Shown one piece after another: positions 1 to 7,553 of a stretch of 64,000 nt of DNA. The first letter of the stretch is position 1. Every line of letters starts with the position of its first letter. The position numbers and the translations under genes are program-made. The stretch comes from Oscillospiraceae bacterium (GTDB taxonomy: Bacteria; Bacillota; Clostridia; Oscillospirales; Ruminococcaceae), in the NCBI GenBank assembly GCA_017533485.1, contig JAFXIC010000020.1, positions 1-64,000 on the forward strand, in the 5' to 3' direction. Below the pieces are notes generated by a model. The model had not been told where the DNA came from. It did not search any database and worked only from the letters and a program-made list of their open reading frames with translations.

Positions 1-318
1 GGTGCACTCGAGAACAACGTCAACACCGATTTCACCCCAAGGCAGCTCAGCAGCATTTGCCTTAGCGTAGATGGTGAGGGTCTTACCGTCAACGGTCAGA
101 GTGCCCTTCTCATCATCAGCAGTAACGGTGTGAAGATTCTCACCGATCTTGCCGCAGTAGCCGCCCTGAGCGGTATCATACTTGAGGAGCTGAGCGAGCA
201 TGGAGGGCTTGGTCAGGTCGTTGATTGCGACAACCTCATAACCCTCAGCGCCGAACATCTGACGGAAAGCCAGACGGCCGATACGGCCAAAACCATTAAT
301 AGCAACTTTAACAGACAT
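1..318 (-). CDS. gap: Glyceraldehyde-3-phosphate dehydrogenase, N-terminal part (cut by window edge)
   Basis: Catalyses the NAD-dependent oxidation and phosphorylation of glyceraldehyde-3-phosphate in glycolysis. The reverse strand encodes a protein beginning MSVKVAINGFGRIGRLAF, the classic Rossmann start of GAPDH (GFGRIGR), followed by AINDLTKPSMLAQLLKYDT, again typical. Only the first 106 codons are present; the catalytic cysteine lies outside the window. The ATG at 318 is preceded at good distance by AGGAGG (reverse complement of about 326-332). A promoter with -35 TTGCTT and -10 TAAAAT lies just upstream and a 19-nt palindrome lies between the -10 and the start codon. Confidence 0.95.
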   Translation of the reverse strand, partial: MSVKVAINGFGRIGRLAFRQMFGAEGYEVVAINDLTKPSMLAQLLKYDTAQGGYCGKIGENLHTVTADDEKGTLTVDGKTLTIYAKANAAELPWGEIGVDVVLECT

Positions 319-331
319 TGGAATTACCTCC

Positions 332-378
332 TAGAATTATGATAATTCTATTTTACAACATTTTTTGGAAAAAAGCAA
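332..378 (-). promoter_or_regulatory. gap promoter with overlapping palindrome
   Basis: On the reverse strand a -35 TTGCTT (373-378) and -10 TAAAAT (350-355) are separated by 17 bp. A perfect 9-1-9 palindrome, TAGAATTAT-G-ATAATTCTA, occupies 332-350, touching the -10 and covering the expected transcription start. It could be an operator or a 5'-end RNA hairpin. The promoter is read from consensus; the operator role is inference. Confidence 0.6.
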
Positions 379-486
379 GCACTTTGACAAAAAAATAACG
401 CGCTTTGCAAAAATGCGCCGTTTTTGTGAAATGTTTGAATGACGAAAACTATTTTTTGGTGATTCTTCCGAATCTCCGGTGAATGG

Positions 487-515
487 TCGAAAAATTAACA
501 ATTTTGTTGTATAAT
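487..515 (+). promoter_or_regulatory. Weak sigma-A-like promoter for the sensor-like gene
   Basis: A consensus -10 TATAAT is at 510-515, with a poor -35 (TCGAAA, 487-492) at 17 bp. It lies 46 bases upstream of the next start codon. Confidence 0.45.
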
Positions 516-561
516 AGGAAAAGAAACGTCAGATCCTATTTTTCAGAAAGAGAGGCGAGAA

Positions 562-1659
562 ATGATGGATATTGCGGAAAAAGTGATTGCTGCCGCAAAG
601 CTTTTATACGGCGGTGCGGAAGCCGCAGCCGGTGTCTGTGGCGCAGATATGGAGCTGCTCTGGGAGTCGGACGCGCTGGTTACGCTGCTGCATCCGATCC
701 TTCTGAACCAGCTTTGCTGTACCAACGGACAAAAGCTGATTCTGCCGCCGAACGGAGAGCTGACCGTCACCGAGAAACGCCGCACATTCCGCTGCCGGAT
801 TCTGCCGATGGTGATTGAGGAACAGTCGTTTTACCTGCTGGAACTCCGTCCGCAGGAGCCGGAGCGTCAGATCAGCGGCGGAGAGCTCCAAACGCTGTTT
901 TCGGCATACAGTACGGATTTGCGGCTGATCTGTTCGGATCTGCTCCAGGCGAACGACAGTATGCTCCGGCTGGGCGCACAGCAATGGGAATCGGGAAGGA
1001 ATGCCGTCCAGATGATCCATAACAGCGTTTATCGGCTCTTGAACCAGTCTGCACGCTGTGCAGAACTTGCGTGGTACGAGAACTTCCCGAAATCACGGCT
1101 CCGGAGTGTTCCGGCAGTCGATGTATCTGCTGTGCTGTATGAAACGATGGAGGAAATCCGGTATGTGATGGGGGATTATATTGCGGTCGAATTGCCTGCT
1201 GCATTGCGGGAGATGCCGGCGAGAGTGGACGCGGAGCGGCTGCATTTCGCGCTTCTGAATATATTTGTTGTGCTCCACGACGGAAACCCGAATCGTACCG
1301 AATATACCTGTACTGCTGTCCGGAAGGCACGCGAAATCCGGATTACGCTGACAGCGGCAAACAAGGAGAGTGTACGGACAAAGGTGCCCCAGCTTCATAA
1401 ACAGAAATACTGTCGGGATTCGGAGACCGCGGCATCCGCCAAAGCATTGCTGGAACGATTCTGTACGGCGTTTCATGCGCAGGCAGAATTTACGATGGAT
1501 AAAAATGCAGCAGTCTGTGTCTTGCGGCTGCCGAGTCATAAGACGCAGAATCAGCAGCTGGCGTTTTCATCCGACCGCGAAAATATGAAGCATAACCGCT
1601 TTGCATTGCCGTATCTTCTGATCTCACCGATTGTCGATTATCCCCCAAAATCAAAATAA
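562..1659 (+). CDS. Degenerate sensor-histidine-kinase-like protein of unknown function
   Basis: A 365-residue soluble protein with no signal peptide or membrane segment. The middle part (about residues 140-240) resembles the dimerisation helix and start of the ATPase domain of sensor kinases: a helix with QMIHNSVYRLLNQ, then VDAERLHFALLNIFVVLHDGNP, which looks like an N-box in which the asparagine/acid pattern has decayed. I see no DxGxG or GxGxG ATP-lid motifs, so catalysis is doubtful. It has its own weak promoter and a purine-rich ribosome-binding site (GAGAGGCGAG) before the ATG at 562; a second ATG follows directly at 565. No response regulator gene is adjacent. The kinase link is a weak similarity, not a firm assignment. 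Confidence 0.6.
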   Translation: MMDIAEKVIAAAKLLYGGAEAAAGVCGADMELLWESDALVTLLHPILLNQLCCTNGQKLILPPNGELTVTEKRRTFRCRILPMVIEEQSFYLLELRPQEPERQISGGELQTLFSAYSTDLRLICSDLLQANDSMLRLGAQQWESGRNAVQMIHNSVYRLLNQSARCAELAWYENFPKSRLRSVPAVDVSAVLYETMEEIRYVMGDYIAVELPAALREMPARVDAERLHFALLNIFVVLHDGNPNRTEYTCTAVRKAREIRITLTAANKESVRTKVPQLHKQKYCRDSETAASAKALLERFCTAFHAQAEFTMDKNAAVCVLRLPSHKTQNQQLAFSSDRENMKHNRFALPYLLISPIVDYPPKSK

Positions 1660-1737
1660 TTCGCATATTCGGCAAAGCATATGAAAACGGGAACGGATTT
1701 TTGGAAGTATTGCTATTAACAATTTGTTCATTTTCTC

Positions 1738-1766
1738 TTGACAATAAACTGAAGATATGATATACT
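1738..1766 (+). promoter_or_regulatory. Strong sigma-A promoter for the prepilin gene
   Basis: A perfect -35 TTGACA (1738-1743) and -10 TATACT (1761-1766) are separated by exactly 17 bp, about 65 bases upstream of the prepilin start. Confidence 0.85.
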
Positions 1767-1832
1767 AAGAGTGGATTGATAGGGAATCCATATTTTTAAA
1801 TCCGTTATATATATTACAAGGGGGAGATTATA

Positions 1833-2480
1833 ATGACCCATTTTCATAAAAAAGCAGATTCCAGATATGCCCCAAAAGGTTTTACTTTAATTGAAATGAC
1901 CATCGTTATGGGTATCATCGGCATTTTGCTGGCGGTATTCGTACCGACGATCGGCGGCTATATCACGAACAGTAAGCTGAATGCGGCGAATGCGAATGCA
2001 CGCGTTCTCTTTAATGCCGCACAGACCGTCTGTCAGGAATTCGAATTCCTTGACCGGAACGGTACCAGCGGAGAATTCTATGGAACGGCTTCGGACCGCG
2101 CAGACATGGAAGGAAGTCTCTTTATCTGTGTGGAAAACGGCACAATTCAAATTCCAAGTCTTGCCGTCAGAGGCGGTTCGTTCACGAATGGTGAAGTAAA
2201 CGATATCCTTTCTGGTGTTGGTACCAACGCTACCACGAATCCGGATGGTGAAAATTCTTCGTTTATGGGACGTATGAATCGTCTGGTTGACAGCTTTGAT
2301 GAAATGTGCTGGACGGTTTATATCGAAGGCTATAAGGTTCGCGGAGTCTTTGCCGCAAAAGACCTCGACAGCGAATTCATCGGCAGTTATCCGGAAAGAG
2401 CCGGTGACCCTCAGCATCGCGGATTTGCGAATCTGGCGAGTGTGGATGCCGCAGGAATGGCGGCGAATCTTCCGGCATAA
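1833..2480 (+). CDS. Type IV prepilin-like protein (orphan major or pseudo-pilin)
   Basis: A 215-residue secreted or surface pilin-like protein. Residues 16-25 carry the prepilin peptidase site G/FTLIEMTIV with the conserved Glu at +5, followed by a hydrophobic helix (GIIGILLAVFVPTIGGYI) and an alpha-helix spine, as in type IV pilins and type II secretion pseudopilins. The short basic leader (about 16 residues) is typical. The rest is a Gly/Asn-rich globular domain I do not recognise. GGGGGAG lies upstream of the ATG. It is monocistronic: a strong promoter precedes it and a hairpin terminator follows. No pilus assembly ATPase, platform protein or prepilin peptidase lies in the window. In Ruminococcus such pilins have been linked to cellulose adhesion; that role here is inference. 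Confidence 0.85.
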   Translation: MTHFHKKADSRYAPKGFTLIEMTIVMGIIGILLAVFVPTIGGYITNSKLNAANANARVLFNAAQTVCQEFEFLDRNGTSGEFYGTASDRADMEGSLFICVENGTIQIPSLAVRGGSFTNGEVNDILSGVGTNATTNPDGENSSFMGRMNRLVDSFDEMCWTVYIEGYKVRGVFAAKDLDSEFIGSYPERAGDPQHRGFANLASVDAAGMAANLPA

Positions 2481-2500
2481 GGCATAAGATTTAGGAATCG

Positions 2501-2532
2501 AACGAGATCCTGTTTTACAGGGTCTCGTTTTT
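2501..2532 (+). terminator. Rho-independent terminator after the prepilin gene
   Basis: AACGAGATCC (2501-2510) pairs with GGGTCTCGTT (2520-2529), one G-U pair, 9-nt loop, followed by a T run. Confidence 0.85.
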
Positions 2533-2569
2533 ACGTATGAGATATCCGGTATGCATGAAAGGAATGGAT

Positions 2570-3502
2570 ATGATCGCAACTGTCACACTCAATCCTGCGA
2601 TGGATTATACCGCCGCCATAAATTCTCCGCTTTGCAAGGGGGCTGTAAACCGAACGGCTGCGGCACGGATGACTGCCGGCGGAAAAGGCATCAATGTTTC
2701 CTATATCCTGCATCAATTAGGCGAAGATACGCGGATTTATGGCTTTGCCGCAGGCGCAGTCGGCGCGATGCTGAGACAGGAAATTTCTCAGTGGGGGATT
2801 GAGGCGGACTGGATCGAACTGCACGGCCAGAATAATCGTATCAATCTCAAGATCGAAGAACATGGAATCGTGACGGAATTAAACGGCAGCGGTGTTTCGA
2901 TATCGGCGGATACAATTTGTCAGCTGGTGGAAAAGCTCAGTCTGTTCGGGGATTCCGACCTGATTGTGCTGGCAGGAAGTCTGCCGTCGGGTGCGCCTGT
3001 GACATTGTATGCAGACCTGATGGCAAAGCTTCGGACGCGTGGTGTGCGGTTTGCCGTGGATGCAGCAGGTGAAGCATTGCACGCGGTACTTGGCTGTCAG
3101 CCGTTTCTGATTAAGCCGAATCTTCCCGAACTCTGCGAGCTGTTTCGTGCGGATATCAGCAGCGTAGAAGCGGCGATTCCTTACGGCATCCGTTTACAGG
3201 AGATGGGTGCGCGGAATGTTCTGTTGTCGATGGGGGAAGAAGGGGCTGTGCTGTTTTCGGAAGCGAATGGGATGTTCCGGCTGGATGCGCCGCACGCTAA
3301 GGTCTGCAATACAGTCGGTGCCGGCGATTCCATGCTCGGCGGCTTCCTGTCGGGAATTGTCCGAGGACTGTCACCTGCCGAATGTCTGCGGCTTGCGGTG
3401 GCGTCCGGTTCCGCGACTGCGTTTGCACCATGGCTTGCGGACAGGGATGCGATTCTGGCTTTGCTGGAAACACTGCCGGAGCCGAAACGACTGGAAAGGT
3501 GA
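2570..3502 (+). CDS. fruK: PfkB-family hexose-phosphate kinase, probably 1-phosphofructokinase
   Basis: Phosphorylates a sugar phosphate, most likely fructose-1-phosphate to fructose-1,6-bisphosphate (tagatose-6-phosphate is an alternative). The start IATVTLNPAMDYT, the GGKGINVSYIL substrate loop and the C-terminal NTVGAGDSMLGGFLSG (anion hole with catalytic Asp) are the two PfkB signatures. The length, 310 residues, is normal for the family. I chose ATG 2570 because AAAGGA lies 6 nt upstream and because the more upstream in-frame ATG (2537) falls on the terminator of the preceding gene. No PTS fructose transporter or DeoR regulator is adjacent. rmuC follows after 5 nt. Confidence 0.85.
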   Translation: MIATVTLNPAMDYTAAINSPLCKGAVNRTAAARMTAGGKGINVSYILHQLGEDTRIYGFAAGAVGAMLRQEISQWGIEADWIELHGQNNRINLKIEEHGIVTELNGSGVSISADTICQLVEKLSLFGDSDLIVLAGSLPSGAPVTLYADLMAKLRTRGVRFAVDAAGEALHAVLGCQPFLIKPNLPELCELFRADISSVEAAIPYGIRLQEMGARNVLLSMGEEGAVLFSEANGMFRLDAPHAKVCNTVGAGDSMLGGFLSGIVRGLSPAECLRLAVASGSATAFAPWLADRDAILALLETLPEPKRLER

Positions 3503-3507
3503 GTGGA

Positions 3508-4764
3508 ATGAAACCGTTTTTGATTGTAACAATGATTGTACTGCTTTTGTTGTGTGTCATAGAGTTTCTGATGCTGTGGAAGCTGACGCATAGCCGACAG
3601 CAGACGGATTTTCGGGAACAGTTTGACCATATGTCAAAAAATCAGCGTGAGATGAGTCGGGATTTACGTGACAGCGTCGGTCAGTCCATGCAGCTGTTCA
3701 GCGATATGCTCTCGAAAACCCAGACGCAGTCTGCCGACGCGCAGCTCCGTCAGCTTCAGCAGCTCGAACAGCGTTTCCATTCCCTCGAATCTGCGAATGC
3801 ACAGCGTTTAGAGGCGATGCGTGAAATGATGCAGGAGCAGATGGATGCGATGCAGGCGCAGAATAACCGTCGTCTGGATGAGATGCGAAAGACGGTGGAC
3901 GAACGGTTACAGGCAAGTCTCGAAGAAACGATGACCCAGAGCTTCCGCCGTGTAACAGAAAGTCTGGACGCCGTATATAAAGGGCTGGGCGAGATGAAAA
4001 CGCTTGCAAACGATGTCGGGGGATTGAAAAAGGTGCTCTCGAACGTCAAGACGCGCGGCATGATGGGGGAAATCCAGCTCGGTGCAATCCTCGAAGAAAT
4101 TCTTGCGTCTGAGCAGTACGAGCGTGAATTCGCGACAATCCCAGGCAGCAGCAATCGTGTGGAATATGCGATCCGTCTTCCGGGCGAGGACGGCAATACC
4201 GTGTACCTGCCGATTGACGCGAAATTTCCTGCGGACTGCTATATGAAGTTACAGGATGCGCAGGAAAACGGAAATCGTGAAGCGATCGAACAGGCAGGCG
4301 CAGAACTGGTCAGCCGGATCCGCAGCTTTGCCAAGGATATCCGGACCAAATATGTTGAGCCGCCGTATACGACCGCGTTCGGCATTTTATTTCTGCCGTT
4401 CGAGAGTCTGTATTCGGAGGTCGTCAGCCGCGGTCTTGTGGAAGTGCTGCAGCGCGATTATCAGATTACGCTTGCCGGCCCTTCTACGATGGCGGCGATG
4501 CTGAACGCACTCCAAATGGGATTTCGGACGCTTGCGATCCAGAAGCGGTCGGACGAGGTCTGGCAGATTCTCGGAACCGTTAAGTCGGAATTTTCGAAAT
4601 TTGAGGAAATCCTGAGCCAGACCCAGAAGCATATTGATCAGGTCGGAAAGGATCTGGATAAGCTGGTCGGCGTCCGGACGCGTGCGATTAACCGCAGTCT
4701 GCGGGAGGTACAGTCCGTGCGGCTGACGGGGGGAGATATCACGGATACGGAAGCGCTGTCCTGA
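3508..4764 (+). CDS. rmuC: RmuC family DNA recombination protein
   Basis: RmuC proteins limit recombination at inverted repeats and carry a PD-(D/E)XK nuclease-like domain. This 418-residue protein has an N-terminal membrane segment (FLIVTMIVLLLLCVIEFLML), then a long Gln/Glu/Arg-rich coiled coil (about residues 35-165), then the RmuC domain with GMMGEIQLGAILEEIL, PIDAKFP and FGILFLPFESLY. ATG 3508 was chosen over upstream in-frame ATGs because it gives the membrane anchor directly and has a GGAAAGGTGAG ribosome-binding site inside the end of the kinase gene. The two genes are probably cotranscribed. Confidence 0.93.
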   Translation: MKPFLIVTMIVLLLLCVIEFLMLWKLTHSRQQTDFREQFDHMSKNQREMSRDLRDSVGQSMQLFSDMLSKTQTQSADAQLRQLQQLEQRFHSLESANAQRLEAMREMMQEQMDAMQAQNNRRLDEMRKTVDERLQASLEETMTQSFRRVTESLDAVYKGLGEMKTLANDVGGLKKVLSNVKTRGMMGEIQLGAILEEILASEQYEREFATIPGSSNRVEYAIRLPGEDGNTVYLPIDAKFPADCYMKLQDAQENGNREAIEQAGAELVSRIRSFAKDIRTKYVEPPYTTAFGILFLPFESLYSEVVSRGLVEVLQRDYQITLAGPSTMAAMLNALQMGFRTLAIQKRSDEVWQILGTVKSEFSKFEEILSQTQKHIDQVGKDLDKLVGVRTRAINRSLREVQSVRLTGGDITDTEALS

Positions 4765-4780
4765 GATGATGGATGTAAGC

Positions 4781-4809
4781 TTGCAATTATCGCGGATATC
4801 TGGTATAAT
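4781..4809 (+). promoter_or_regulatory. Promoter for the unknown gene-tsaE-tsaB operon
   Basis: -35 TTGCAA (4781-4786), 17-bp spacer, -10 TATAAT (4804-4809) with extended TGG. Confidence 0.8.
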
Positions 4810-4843
4810 GTACATGAGCTTATATTCTTGGAGGTGAATGGAG

Positions 4844-5587
4844 ATGCAAACGGAATACCGGTTTCTTTCGCCGGAACAATTATCGGAGGATCTGTTTGCG
4901 GCATGTCTGGAAAGCGGCGGAGAGGAATTGACAATGCGCGTGCTGATATCCGCGTATCAGCAGGATTTTGTGCGGAGTGATGCGGACAGCGAATGGGAAA
5001 GCAAAGGCTGTACGGGGCTCGAACAGCTCGGCGCGGCGACGAAACAGATCAAGGAATTCTTATCGGAATATCCGGAGTTTCGTGTACGGTTCCCGCAGGT
5101 TGTGATATCGGATGAACGCGAAACAACGATACAGAATGCAGTCACCGTTCGTACCGGAGGCTATGCCGATATCACCATTCCGGAAAGCTTTTCTGCCGCA
5201 CACAGCGGTTATGCGTTCCGAACGCTGCTGCACGAAAAGTGGGAGCCGAATCTCGAAAAGCTGGCAGAAAGCGTGGTAAAAAAGCTCCGTCATTACGAAT
5301 TCCGGACGGCGAGACTCTTTGCGCCACAGGATACGCATTCGTGGAAATTCAGAATTTGCTGTGGAAAAGAAGATGTCTATACGGATGTCTGGAGCATTTC
5401 CTATGAAAAGCTGGGATTTTATCCGCTGCTCTGGCATACCGAGGTCAGCGGACTTTGCGGACTGCTCTGTGAAGCGCTGACAAAACGTCTGCACGAGGAC
5501 AACAGGGAATTATCCGCAAGAATATATCGTGATGGCACACAGCAGTGCTGTATCATCGAACTGGAATTGAAAGAGGCGCATACATGA
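4844..5587 (+). CDS. Protein of unknown function, coupled to tsaE
   Basis: A 247-residue soluble protein that I do not recognise. It is acidic, has no signal peptide or transmembrane helix, and has a Cys pair in FRICCGKED and another in QQCCIIELELKEA. Two ATGs are possible; GGAGG (4830-4834) is too close to 4838 but 9 nt from 4844, so I start at 4844. It is the first gene after a strong promoter, and its TGA overlaps the ATG of tsaE (ATGA), so its translation is coupled to the t6A genes. A role beside tRNA threonylcarbamoylation is possible but only by position. Confidence 0.75.
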   Translation: MQTEYRFLSPEQLSEDLFAACLESGGEELTMRVLISAYQQDFVRSDADSEWESKGCTGLEQLGAATKQIKEFLSEYPEFRVRFPQVVISDERETTIQNAVTVRTGGYADITIPESFSAAHSGYAFRTLLHEKWEPNLEKLAESVVKKLRHYEFRTARLFAPQDTHSWKFRICCGKEDVYTDVWSISYEKLGFYPLLWHTEVSGLCGLLCEALTKRLHEDNRELSARIYRDGTQQCCIIELELKEAHT

Positions 5588-6030
5588 TTCGGTTTCAATC
5601 TGATTCTCCTGTGAAAACACAGGAATTTGCCGAGAAAATCGGAAGATCGCTCCGCCGCGGAACCTGCATTACATTTTTCGGCGGACTCGGTGCGGGAAAA
5701 ACAACCTTTACGCATGGTCTGGCACGCGGACTGGGGCTGCCGGATGTGGTCAGCTCCCCAACCTTTGCGCTGGTGAATGAATATCACGCCGACGGCTGTA
5801 TTTCGCTTTACCATTTTGATATGTACCGTGTGACTTCGGAGGAAGCCCTCGAAACAACAGGCTTCTGGGACTATCCGCTGGAGGAATCGGTATTTGTGAT
5901 TGAGTGGGCGGAGAATATTGTGGAGAGCCTTCCGAACGCACGGATTGAAATCCGGATCGAGGGGATGGGCGATGCACCACGGGAGATTACTGTGACAGGA
6001 GAGGAGCTTTTGCATGATTTTAGCGGTTGA
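5584..6030 (+). CDS. tsaE: tRNA threonylcarbamoyladenosine biosynthesis ATPase TsaE
   Basis: TsaE is the small P-loop ATPase that works with TsaB and TsaD to place t6A at position 37 of ANN-decoding tRNAs. The 148-residue protein has the Walker A motif GGLGAGKTTF, then the TsaE hallmarks SSPTFALVNEY and YHFDMYR, and WAENI near the end. ATG 5584 overlaps the previous stop by 4 nt; the alternative upstream start would add residues from inside the previous gene. Its 3' end overlaps tsaB by 17 nt. Confidence 0.95.
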   Translation: MIRFQSDSPVKTQEFAEKIGRSLRRGTCITFFGGLGAGKTTFTHGLARGLGLPDVVSSPTFALVNEYHADGCISLYHFDMYRVTSEEALETTGFWDYPLEESVFVIEWAENIVESLPNARIEIRIEGMGDAPREITVTGEELLHDFSG

Positions 6031-6661
6031 TACATCGGGAAAGACTGCATCGGCTGCGGTGGAAAAGGATGGCGTTCTGCTCGGATACCGGATGCTTTAT
6101 ACCGCGCGTTCCCATTCCCAGCTTCTGCTTCCGATGGTTAAGGCATTGCTTGCGGAAACGGGACATACGATAGAAGATGTGGATACGTTCGCGGTCGCAG
6201 TCGGCCCGGGTTCCTATACCGGACTGAGAATCGGTATCGCGGCAATGCAGGCGATGGCGTATGCCGGAAAGAAGCAGTGTGTCGGCGTATCGACCTTAGA
6301 GGGACTGGCATGGAATCTCTGTGGTACGAACGGGATTCTCTGTGCCTGTCTGACCGCAAGACAAAATCTTTGCTACTGTGCATTCTTTGAAAGCGATGGC
6401 AAAACGGTAAGACGTCTGAGCGAGGATCGCGTCATGCCGGTCGAGGAAATTTCCGATACCATCAAAGGCTATGGCAAAACGGTGACGGTCATCGGGGACG
6501 GAATCACCTTACTTGCGCCGGTTTGTGATACGGCAATCGCCGCACCGATGCATCTTTGTCATCAGTCCGCCTGTGGAATCTGTATGGCAGCAATGGAAAA
6601 AACGCCCTGTGCGCCCGAATCGCTCAGCGGTCATTATCTTCAGGAAGTAAAAATCGGATAG
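6014..6661 (+). CDS. tsaB: tRNA threonylcarbamoyladenosine biosynthesis protein TsaB
   Basis: An ASKHA-fold, non-catalytic partner that binds TsaD in t6A synthesis. The 215-residue protein starts MILAVDTSGKTASAAV and contains SHSQLLLPMV and AVAVGPGSYTGLRIG, the TsaB signatures. It starts inside tsaE. The commonly following rimI and tsaD are absent; a terminator follows immediately. Confidence 0.95.
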   Translation: MILAVDTSGKTASAAVEKDGVLLGYRMLYTARSHSQLLLPMVKALLAETGHTIEDVDTFAVAVGPGSYTGLRIGIAAMQAMAYAGKKQCVGVSTLEGLAWNLCGTNGILCACLTARQNLCYCAFFESDGKTVRRLSEDRVMPVEEISDTIKGYGKTVTVIGDGITLLAPVCDTAIAAPMHLCHQSACGICMAAMEKTPCAPESLSGHYLQEVKIG

Positions 6662-6678
6662 GATGTATCCGGAAAAGG

Positions 6679-6725
6679 AAATCGCCCCTGCAAAGCGGAA
6701 CAGCCGCAATGCAGGGGCGATTTTT
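6679..6725 (+). terminator. Strong terminator after tsaB
   Basis: AAATCGCCCCTGCA (from 6679) pairs with TGCAGGGGCGATTT (from 6710) and runs into a T tract. Its end touches the stop codon of the convergent spoVM-like gene. Confidence 0.85.
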
Positions 6726-6816
6726 ATTCGGTTTCAGCACTTTCTTTTTTGATGTGAAAGAGCAGCCGGAAGATTCCGGACAGCAGCCGCGGACTTTTCA
6801 TCACAACAACCTTCAT
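6724..6816 (-). CDS. spoVM: Stage V sporulation protein M homologue (30 residues)
   Basis: SpoVM is a tiny amphipathic helix that marks the convex forespore membrane and tethers SpoIVA during coat assembly. This 30-codon reverse-strand ORF begins MKVVVMKSPRLLSGIFRLLF and ends in IKKESAETE. Against Bacillus SpoVM it keeps Lys2, Lys7, the diagnostic Pro9, Leu12, Gly14, Ile15 and Arg17. A clean GGAGGG lies 8 nt before the ATG. About 25-32 bases upstream is CATATACT, close to the sigma-E -10 consensus, but no good -35 is visible. In Bacillus the gene follows thiN; here it follows engB. Confidence 0.85.
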   Translation of the reverse strand: MKVVVMKSPRLLSGIFRLLFHIKKESAETE

Positions 6817-6887
6817 AAAGGCATCCCTCCTCTGTTTGATACCACAGTATATGCAGCGGAAGGGAAAGTGGTGACGCGATCTGCGAT

Positions 6888-7532
6888 TCAGCCGGTTTCT
6901 TCGGTTGCTTCAGCAGTATCTTCTGTGTCGTCATCCTCAATGGGGACAGTAATTTCTTCTGCGAGCGCACGAAGCTCTGCGACGCCTTCTCCGGTCATCG
7001 AGGAAAAAACGATGGTGGTAATATCCTGAAACTGCGGGATTTCATCGGGGAGTGCCGCAAGTCGTTTGGTACGTTCGGTTTTATTGAGCTTATCAGCTTT
7101 TGTGAGGACGAGGACGAACGGCATTTCGGTGTCGATTAAGAAATCAATCATCTGTAAGTCGTCCTTGGTCGGGGGATGGCGCATATCAATGAGCTGGAAG
7201 ACCGCACGTACATCACGATCCGCCTGTAAATAGCCATTGATGAGGTCACGCCAGCGATGCAGCTCAGATTTCGCGGTTTTGGCATATCCATAGCCGGGGA
7301 GGTCAACGAAGGTGACCTCTCCGCAGCGATAGAAATTGATGGTTGCGGTTTTTCCGGGGACTGAGCTGACGCGCGCAAGATTTTTTCGTTGAAAGAGCTT
7401 ATTGATGAGTGTTGATTTTCCGACATTAGAGCGTCCGGCGAATGCGATTTCCGCCCCATTGCAGGGACGGAGCTGCTTTGCGACACCGAAGGCGGCTTCG
7501 AATTCAGCTTTGTTCCAGTTCAATTGATTCAC
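6888..7532 (-). CDS. engB: Ribosome biogenesis GTPase EngB (YsxC/YihA)
   Basis: A TRAFAC GTPase needed for late 50S assembly. It has G1 GRSNVGKS, G2 region PGKTATINFY, G3 DLPGYGYA and G4 TKADK, in the usual 200-residue architecture. The C-terminus adds an acidic tail (DDDTEDTAEATEETG). The reading frame begins with GTG at 7532; a GGAG lies only 3-4 nt before it, so a TTG three codons later (7523) is also possible. It follows lon by 21 nt and is probably cotranscribed, as in many Firmicutes. Confidence 0.95.
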   Translation of the reverse strand: MNQLNWNKAEFEAAFGVAKQLRPCNGAEIAFAGRSNVGKSTLINKLFQRKNLARVSSVPGKTATINFYRCGEVTFVDLPGYGYAKTAKSELHRWRDLINGYLQADRDVRAVFQLIDMRHPPTKDDLQMIDFLIDTEMPFVLVLTKADKLNKTERTKRLAALPDEIPQFQDITTIVFSSMTGEGVAELRALAEEITVPIEDDDTEDTAEATEETG

Positions 7533-7553
7533 ACTCCGTCATGTTGTTGGTTC

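Noticed and set aside
332..350. PerR or Fur box at the gap promoter
   Set aside because: The half-site GAATTAT differs from TTATAAT and Fur repeats; only an unnamed palindrome is supported.
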